Below, piece by piece: positions 58,863 to 64,000 of a stretch of DNA of 64,000 nt. The DNA is from Nonomuraea turcica (GTDB lineage: Bacteria; Actinomycetota; Actinomycetes; Streptosporangiales; Streptosporangiaceae). How positions within the stretch are numbered: the first letter of the stretch is position 1; each line of letters starts with the position of its first letter. The translations under genes were made by a program, and so were the position numbers. The notes beneath the pieces were generated by a model. That model was given only the letters and a program-made list of their open reading frames with translations. It was not told the origin of the DNA and did no database searches. The stretch covers positions 62,001-126,000 of the forward strand of contig NZ_JAUZQF010000013.1 of assembly GCF_030718205.1 (NCBI RefSeq), in the 5' to 3' direction.

Positions 58863-60473
58863 ATGAGTGCTGACACCCTGGCCACGGCGAAACCCGCCGT
58901 AGAGCTGGAGGGCATCACCAAGCGTTTCCCCGGCGTCGTCGCGAACCACGACATCCGCATCACCGTCGACCCCGGCACGGTGCATGCCATCGTCGGCGAG
59001 AACGGCGCAGGCAAATCCACCCTGATGAAGATCCTGTACGGCATGCAGAAGCCGGACGAGGGCACCATCAAGGTCAACGGCACCGAGGTCGGCTTCCGCA
59101 CGCCCAGTGACGCCATCGCCGTCGGCATCGGCATGGTCCACCAGCACTTCATGCTGGCCGACAACCTCACCGTGCTGGAGAACATCGTCCTCGGCGCCGA
59201 GCCGAAGAAGGCCGGCATGCTCGACACGGCCGCCGCCCGCTCGCGCATCACCCAGCTGGCCGACAGCCACGGCCTGCGGGTCGATCCGGACAAGCTCGTG
59301 GAGGACCTCGGCGTCGGCGACCGCCAGCGTGTGGAGATCCTCAAGGTCCTCTACCGCGGCGCCCGCATCCTGATCCTCGACGAGCCGACCGCCGTGCTGG
59401 TCCCCCAGGAGGTCGAGGAGCTCTTCCAGAACCTGCGCGAGCTCAAGGCCGAGGGCCTGACCGTCATCTTCATCTCGCACAAGCTCGACGAGGTGCTCGA
59501 CATCGCCGACGCGATCACCGTGATCCGGCGCGGCACCACCGTCGCGAGCCTGGCCAGGGACGAGGTCACCAGCGCCCGCCAGCTCGCCGAGCTCATGGTC
59601 GGCAGCGAGCTGCCCACGCCCGAGACCCGCGAGTCCACGGTGACCGACCGCGTGTCGCTCCAGGTCGCGCACCTCACCATGGAGGCCGACGGCTACCGCC
59701 CGGTGCCGAAGGGCACCCCGGTCGAGGTGTACGTCGAGAAGCTGCGCGCGGACGGCAAGCGGCTACTGCTCGACGACGTGTCGTTCGAGATCCACGAGGG
59801 CGAGATCCTCGGCATCGCCGGCGTCGAGGGCAACGGCCAGTCCGAGCTGATCGAGGCCATCATGGGCATCCGCGCCGCGCACGGTGTCATCGCCCTCGGC
59901 GAGCAGGACATCAGCACCTGGTCCACGCTCAAGCGCAGGGAGTCCGGCGTCGGTTACATCCCCGAGGACCGGCACCGCCAGGGCCTGCTGCTGGAGGCGT
60001 CCCTGTGGGAGAACCGCGTGCTCGGTCACCAGACCAGGAAGCCCGCACGTAACGGCATCTGGGTCGACCGGAGCGCCGCCAAACGTGACACCGAGCGCAT
60101 CGTCAAGGACTACGACGTCCGCACGCCCAGCGTGGACACCCTGGCGCTGGCCCTGTCCGGCGGCAACCAGCAGAAGCTGATCGTGGGCCGCGAGATGAGC
60201 GGCGCTCCCAAGTTCCTCATCGCCGCCCACCCGACCCGCGGCGTGGACGTCGGCGCCCAGGCCGCCATCTGGGACCACCTGCGTAACGCCCGGGCGGCCG
60301 GCCTGGCCGTGCTGCTCATCTCCGCCGACCTGGACGAGCTGATCGGCCTGTCGGACACGATTCAGGTGATCTACCGGGGACGCCTCGTGGCCGCGCTCGA
60401 CCCTTCCGACATCACGCCCGAGCGGCTGGGCGGCTACATGACCGGCGCCATCGCCGGCACTGAGGAGACGTGA
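58863..60473 (+). CDS. Nucleoside ABC transporter ATPase (double NBD, RbsA/NupA type)
   Basis: 536-residue ATPase with two nucleotide-binding domains. NBD1 (about 10-250): Walker A GENGAGKST, Walker B ILILDEP, but the signature is degenerate (LGVGDRQR instead of LSGGQ). NBD2 (about 295-530): IAGVEGNGQSEL as a modified Walker A, intact LSGGNQQ, and AAHPTRGVDVG in place of the usual Asp-Glu Walker B. This split of defects between domains is characteristic of the sugar/nucleoside (CUT2-like) group. AGGAGAGG precedes the ATG at 58863. The stop overlaps the permease start (TGATG). Confidence 0.92.
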   Translation: MSADTLATAKPAVELEGITKRFPGVVANHDIRITVDPGTVHAIVGENGAGKSTLMKILYGMQKPDEGTIKVNGTEVGFRTPSDAIAVGIGMVHQHFMLADNLTVLENIVLGAEPKKAGMLDTAAARSRITQLADSHGLRVDPDKLVEDLGVGDRQRVEILKVLYRGARILILDEPTAVLVPQEVEELFQNLRELKAEGLTVIFISHKLDEVLDIADAITVIRRGTTVASLARDEVTSARQLAELMVGSELPTPETRESTVTDRVSLQVAHLTMEADGYRPVPKGTPVEVYVEKLRADGKRLLLDDVSFEIHEGEILGIAGVEGNGQSELIEAIMGIRAAHGVIALGEQDISTWSTLKRRESGVGYIPEDRHRQGLLLEASLWENRVLGHQTRKPARNGIWVDRSAAKRDTERIVKDYDVRTPSVDTLALALSGGNQQKLIVGREMSGAPKFLIAAHPTRGVDVGAQAAIWDHLRNARAAGLAVLLISADLDELIGLSDTIQVIYRGRLVAALDPSDITPERLGGYMTGAIAGTEET

Positions 60474-61612
60474 TGCCCGCCGGGCTCAACCGGGCGCTGC
60501 TCACCGTGGCCGGCGCCGTCATCGCGATCGTCCTGGCCATCGCGATCTCCAGCGTGGCGATCACCGCCGCGGGCGCGAGCCCGCTGGAGGCGTTCGCCGC
60601 CTTCTTCGACTTCGGCGCCACCGAGCGGGCCCAGTCCAACGCGATCGCGGCCTTCCTCAACCGGGCGGTGCCGCTGTTCATCGCCGGCCTGGCGGTGGCC
60701 GTCGGCTTCCGGATGAACCTCTTCAACATCGGCGTGGAGGGACAGTACCGGCTCGCCGCCATCTGCGCGGCCTACGTCGGCTCGACGTTCACGGCGCCCG
60801 CGCCCATCCAGATCACGGTGATCATTCTGGTGGCGGCGGCCGTCGGCGGCCTCTACGCGCTCATCCCCGCGGTCATGAAGGTGACCAGGGGCGTGAACGA
60901 GGTCATCGCGACGATCATGCTGAACTACATCGCGATCAACCTGAGCTCGTTCCTCGTGCGAGGACCGTTCGCGGGCGAGCGTGCCGCCGGGCAACTCACC
61001 ACCACGACGCCGGAGCTGCCGGAGTCGGCCATGTTCCCGAACCTCAACTTCGCCTTCGAATGGTTCGGGCTGCTGCCGCCCACCCGCGGCGGGGGCGTGT
61101 GGGGCTTCCTGCTCGTGGCGATCGCGCTCGGCATCGTGATCTGGGTCGTGCTCGAACGCACCCGCTTCGGCTTCAACGTCAAGGCCAGCGGACTCAACGG
61201 CCCGGCCGCGCTCGCCTCGGGCGTGAACCCGAAGACGATGGTCATCGCGGCCATGGTGTTGTCCGGCGGGATCGCCGGGCTCATCGGCCTGCCCGAGATC
61301 CTCGGAGACAAGGGCGCGTTCAACTCCAACTTCACCGCGGGACTGGGCTTCCTGGGCATCGCTGTGGCGCTGCTCGGCAGGAACAAGCCGGTCGGCATCG
61401 CGGTCGCCGCGTTGTTGTTCGCCTTCCTCGACCGGGCGCAGGGCGCCCTGCAGATCGCGAACGTGCCGCCATCCGTCATCACGATCATTCAGGGTGTGAC
61501 CGTCCTGCTGGTCGTCGTGGCCAACGAGGTGACGAACCGGCTGGCCCTCAGACTCGAGGAACGGCGGGCCGCCCACGAGCTCGGCACGAACAAGGTTGAG
61601 GTGGCAGCATGA
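60473..61612 (+). CDS. Nucleoside ABC transporter permease 1
   Basis: 379-residue membrane subunit of the BPD_transp_2 (branched-chain/nucleoside) type; hydrophobic helices throughout, with AVGFRMNLFNIGVEGQYRL and RGVNEVIATIMLNYIA as family blocks. GAGGAG lies 5 bases before the ATG at 60473, which overlaps the ATPase stop. It overlaps the next permease by 4 bases (ATGA). Confidence 0.9.
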   Translation: MPAGLNRALLTVAGAVIAIVLAIAISSVAITAAGASPLEAFAAFFDFGATERAQSNAIAAFLNRAVPLFIAGLAVAVGFRMNLFNIGVEGQYRLAAICAAYVGSTFTAPAPIQITVIILVAAAVGGLYALIPAVMKVTRGVNEVIATIMLNYIAINLSSFLVRGPFAGERAAGQLTTTTPELPESAMFPNLNFAFEWFGLLPPTRGGGVWGFLLVAIALGIVIWVVLERTRFGFNVKASGLNGPAALASGVNPKTMVIAAMVLSGGIAGLIGLPEILGDKGAFNSNFTAGLGFLGIAVALLGRNKPVGIAVAALLFAFLDRAQGALQIANVPPSVITIIQGVTVLLVVVANEVTNRLALRLEERRAAHELGTNKVEVAA

Positions 61613-62889
61613 CCAGGTTCACCAAATACCACCTGGTGCTCGTCGGCGTCGCCGCGCTCCTGCTGCTGATGTCGCTGGTCCGCGTCGTGTCGGGCCAGAA
61701 CGACATCACCTCCTCCGGCACCTTCGCCGCCGCGTTGCTGCTGGCGGTGCCGATCGGCCTGGCCGGGCTCGGCGGGTTGTGGGCCGAGCGGGCGGGTGTG
61801 GTCAACATCGGGCTCGAAGGCATGATGGTGCTCGGCACCTGGTTCGCCGGCTGGGCCGGCTACCAGTGGGGCGCCGTGGCCGCGTTGATCGCCGGGTTGC
61901 TCGGCGGCGCGCTCGGCGGCCTCATCCACGCCATCGCCACCGTGACGTTCGGCGTGGACCACATCATCAGCGGCGTCGCCATCAACCTGCTTGGCCCCGG
62001 CGTCACCCGCTTCCTGTCCGAGGTGCTCTACAAGGAGGGCACGCCCGCGGCCGACGCCGGCGCGGGTATCACCACCTCGCCCGCGATCACTGGGGATTCG
62101 TGGCAGATCAGCCTGCCGCTGCTTTCTGACGGTCCTGACCTGCTCGGAAAGCTCGAGAGCACCCACTGGTTCCTGCTCTCCGACCTCGCCGGGATCCTGC
62201 GCGGCCTCACGCACAACGTGAACGTCCTGGTGGTCCTCGCGGTCCTCCTGCTGCCGCTGACGTTCTTCGTGCTCTGGCGCACGGCCTTCGGCCTGCGGCT
62301 GCGCTCGGCCGGTGAGAACCCGTGGGCGGCCGAGTCGCTGGGCGTGAACGTCTACCTGATCAAGTACCTCGCGGTCGTCATCTCCGGCGCGTTCGCCGGG
62401 CTCGGCGGCGTGTTCCTGGTCTTCGTCTCCACCAAGTACGTCGAGGGCCAGACGGCCGGGCGCGGCTTCATCGGCCTGGCCGCCATGATCTTCGGCAACT
62501 GGCGGCCCGGCGGGCTAGCGGCCGGCGCGTCGTTGTTCGGCTACGCCGACGGCCTGCAATTGCGCAGCTCGGGGGCGGTCACGTCGTTCTTCCTGTTCGG
62601 CGCGGTGCTGCTGCTGGCCTATCTGGTGATCAGGGCCCGCCGGATGCTGGCGCCCGACCAGCCGGCCGAGCTGGCGGCCAGGAGCCCCAGGGACTACACG
62701 CTGATGGCCGCCGCGGCGGCGGGCATGGTCGTGTTGTTCTGGCTCTGGATGACCGTCGACCAGCTGCCGAACGAGTTCGTCTTCATCACACCACACGTGC
62801 TCACGCTGCTCGTGCTCTTGGTGGCTTCGCAGCGCCTGCGGATGCCCAAGGCCGACGGCGTACGCTATCGCCGGGGGGAACAGCATTGA
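61609..62889 (+). CDS. Nucleoside ABC transporter permease 2
   Basis: 426-residue partner permease: GLGGLWAERAGVVNIGLEGMM and FGVDHIISGVAINLLGPG are typical of the second nucleoside permease, then AGLGGVFLVFVSTKYVEGQTAGRGF, and extra helices at the C terminus. The ATG overlaps the previous stop; its own stop overlaps the cytidine deaminase start (TTGA). Confidence 0.9.
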   Translation: MTRFTKYHLVLVGVAALLLLMSLVRVVSGQNDITSSGTFAAALLLAVPIGLAGLGGLWAERAGVVNIGLEGMMVLGTWFAGWAGYQWGAVAALIAGLLGGALGGLIHAIATVTFGVDHIISGVAINLLGPGVTRFLSEVLYKEGTPAADAGAGITTSPAITGDSWQISLPLLSDGPDLLGKLESTHWFLLSDLAGILRGLTHNVNVLVVLAVLLLPLTFFVLWRTAFGLRLRSAGENPWAAESLGVNVYLIKYLAVVISGAFAGLGGVFLVFVSTKYVEGQTAGRGFIGLAAMIFGNWRPGGLAAGASLFGYADGLQLRSSGAVTSFFLFGAVLLLAYLVIRARRMLAPDQPAELAARSPRDYTLMAAAAAGMVVLFWLWMTVDQLPNEFVFITPHVLTLLVLLVASQRLRMPKADGVRYRRGEQH

Positions 62890-63281
62890 GCATCGACTGG
62901 GACGGCCTGCGGGACGAGGCCGCTGAGGCCATGCGGCACGCGTACGCGCCGTACTCGAAATTTCCTGTGGGGGCGGCGGCGCTCGTCGATGACGGCAGGA
63001 TCGTCACCGGCTGCAACGTCGAGAACGCCTCCTACGGGCTCGGCCTGTGCGCCGAGTGTGGGCTGGTGTCGGCGCTGCAACTGTCCGGCGGCGGCCGGCT
63101 GGTGGCCTTCACCTGCGTGGACGGCCACGGCGAGCTGCTGATGCCGTGCGGGCGCTGCCGGCAGGTCTTGTACGAGTTCGGTGGTGACGACCTGCTGGTC
63201 GAGACCGTCGACGGGCCGAAGCCGATGTCCGAGATCCTGCCGTACGCGTTCGGCCCGGAAGACCTGAGCAGGAGCGCGTAG
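62886..63281 (+). CDS. cdd: Cytidine deaminase
   Basis: Deaminates cytidine and deoxycytidine to uridine and deoxyuridine in pyrimidine salvage; 131 residues, the small tetrameric type. Zn ligands and catalytic Glu are Cys55-Ala-Glu57 and PCGRC (Cys88, Cys91); the substrate-binding NVENASYG lies at 44-51. The TTG at 62886 overlaps the permease stop and has GGGGGG upstream. Frames extending further upstream overlap the permease gene and are not needed. Confidence 0.93.
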   Translation: MSIDWDGLRDEAAEAMRHAYAPYSKFPVGAAALVDDGRIVTGCNVENASYGLGLCAECGLVSALQLSGGGRLVAFTCVDGHGELLMPCGRCRQVLYEFGGDDLLVETVDGPKPMSEILPYAFGPEDLSRSA

Positions 63282-64000
63282 TGGATGCCATCGAGGTCAT
63301 CCGCGCCAAGCGGGACGGCGGCGAGCTGACCACGGCCCAGATCGACTGGGTGATCGCCGCCTACACCCGCGGCGACGTGGCCGACGAGCAGATGTCCGCG
63401 CTGGCCATGGCCATTCTGCTGAACGGCATGGACCGGCGCGAGATCGCCGACTGGACCCAGGCCATGATCCGCTCCGGTGAGCGCATGGACTGGTCGATGC
63501 TGGATCGGCCGACTGCCGACAAACACTCGACCGGCGGCGTCGGTGACAAGATCACGCTTCCGCTGGCGCCGCTGGTGGCGGCGTGCGGCGCGTACGTGCC
63601 GCAGCTGTCCGGACGCGGCCTCGGCCACACCGGTGGCACCCTGGACAAGCTGGAGTCCATTCCCGGCTGGCGTGCCTCGCTCTCCAACGACCAGATGCTG
63701 CACGTCCTGCGCTCGGCCGGCGCCGTCGTCTGCGCGGCGGGCTCCGGCCTCGCTCCCGCCGACAAGAAGCTGTACGCCTTGCGCGACGTCACCGGCACCG
63801 TCGAGTCCATCCCGCTGATCGCCTCGTCGATCATGTCAAAGAAGATCGCCGAGGGCACCGGCTCCCTGGTGCTCGACGTCAAGGTGGGCTCAGGGGCGTT
63901 CATGAAGTCCGTCGAGACGGCGCGTGAGCTGGCCGAGACGATGGTGGCGCTCGGCACGGACGCGGGAGTGCGCACGGTCGCGCTGCTCACCGCGATGGAC
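63281..64000 (+). CDS. deoA: Thymidine phosphorylase (3' end outside window)
   Basis: Phosphorolysis of thymidine or deoxyuridine to base and deoxyribose-1-phosphate. The first 240 codons are present. Motifs: DKHSTGGVGDKITLPLAP (phosphate binding), SGRGLGHTGGTLDKLES (family signature), SSIMSKKIAEG, and VLDVKVGSGAFMK. The GTG at 63281 overlaps the cdd stop by one base, with AGGAG 6 bases upstream. The frame is open at the window edge; the full enzyme is about 430 residues. Completes the uptake-deamination-phosphorolysis operon. Confidence 0.94.
   Translation, partial: MDAIEVIRAKRDGGELTTAQIDWVIAAYTRGDVADEQMSALAMAILLNGMDRREIADWTQAMIRSGERMDWSMLDRPTADKHSTGGVGDKITLPLAPLVAACGAYVPQLSGRGLGHTGGTLDKLESIPGWRASLSNDQMLHVLRSAGAVVCAAGSGLAPADKKLYALRDVTGTVESIPLIASSIMSKKIAEGTGSLVLDVKVGSGAFMKSVETARELAETMVALGTDAGVRTVALLTAMD

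Overview
The window is a high-GC actinomycete chromosome segment. Third codon positions are almost all G or C, GTG and TTG starts are common, and the gene content is typical of filamentous actinomycetes: AfsR-type SARP regulator, several Ser/Thr kinases, FHA protein, Tat-exported enzymes. The order BrkB/YihY protein, D-Ala-D-Ala carboxypeptidase, SCO4848-like membrane protein, together with folD, mdh, trpS and the nucleoside-salvage operon, recalls a core region of Streptomyces-type chromosomes. The kinases with nSTAND/WD40-type tails and the many secreted small proteins suggest a Streptosporangiaceae-like organism such as Nonomuraea. The genus is inferred, not shown. I saw no rRNA, tRNA, CRISPR array or intact insertion sequence.

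Layout. 1-4050: GH38 alpha-mannosidase (3' end cut by the window) divergent from folD. 4054-11367: a minus-strand catabolic operon (NitT/TauT-type importer with two permeases, benzoylformate decarboxylase, benzaldehyde dehydrogenase) facing its likely IclR regulator. 11391-15305: a cell-wall recycling set (RpiR regulator, NagZ, Tat-exported GHL10 glycosidase). 15499-19019: FHA/HTH regulator, citrate synthase, DUF3017 protein, isocitrate dehydrogenase. 19171-36072: an accessory island, described below. 36269-38425: lipoprotein polysaccharide deacetylase and a frameshifted saccharopine-dehydrogenase-like gene. 38596-45249: receptor kinase with a solute-binding sensor domain, mdh, galE, CorC/HlyC protein, trpS. 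45292-50098: regulators (XRE, two MarR), haloalkane dehalogenase, amidohydrolase. 50141-53851: BrkB protein, DD-carboxypeptidase, small membrane protein, PGM1-like ATP-grasp ligase. 54346-57430: M20 amidohydrolase and secreted Xaa-Pro dipeptidyl-peptidase. 57708-64000: nucleoside ABC importer, cytidine deaminase and thymidine phosphorylase (3' end cut), a pyrimidine nucleoside salvage operon.

The most interesting region is 20.4-35.5 kb. An AfsR-like regulator (SARP, NB-ARC, TPR) lies directly downstream of a Ser/Thr kinase whose tail is an nSTAND1-like winged region, one membrane helix and a WD40 propeller. A divergent paralogue of that kinase lies next to it. Around them are genes for small exported proteins (SH3-like, beta-trefoil lectin, I36-type protease inhibitor, two unknowns) and a TPR protein. 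Four promoters here carry CTCAACA heptamers repeated with an exact 11-bp period, and in all four a TATNNT-like -10 box starts exactly 10 bases after the last heptamer. This is the layout of SARP operators. They precede three exported-protein genes and the second kinase. I propose a local AfsK/AfsR-like kinase-SARP circuit controlling an exported-protein regulon.

Several operons are tightly coupled by ATGA/GTGA/TTGA overlaps (the aromatic catabolism and nucleoside operons). Candidate operators are visible between most divergent regulator/target pairs.
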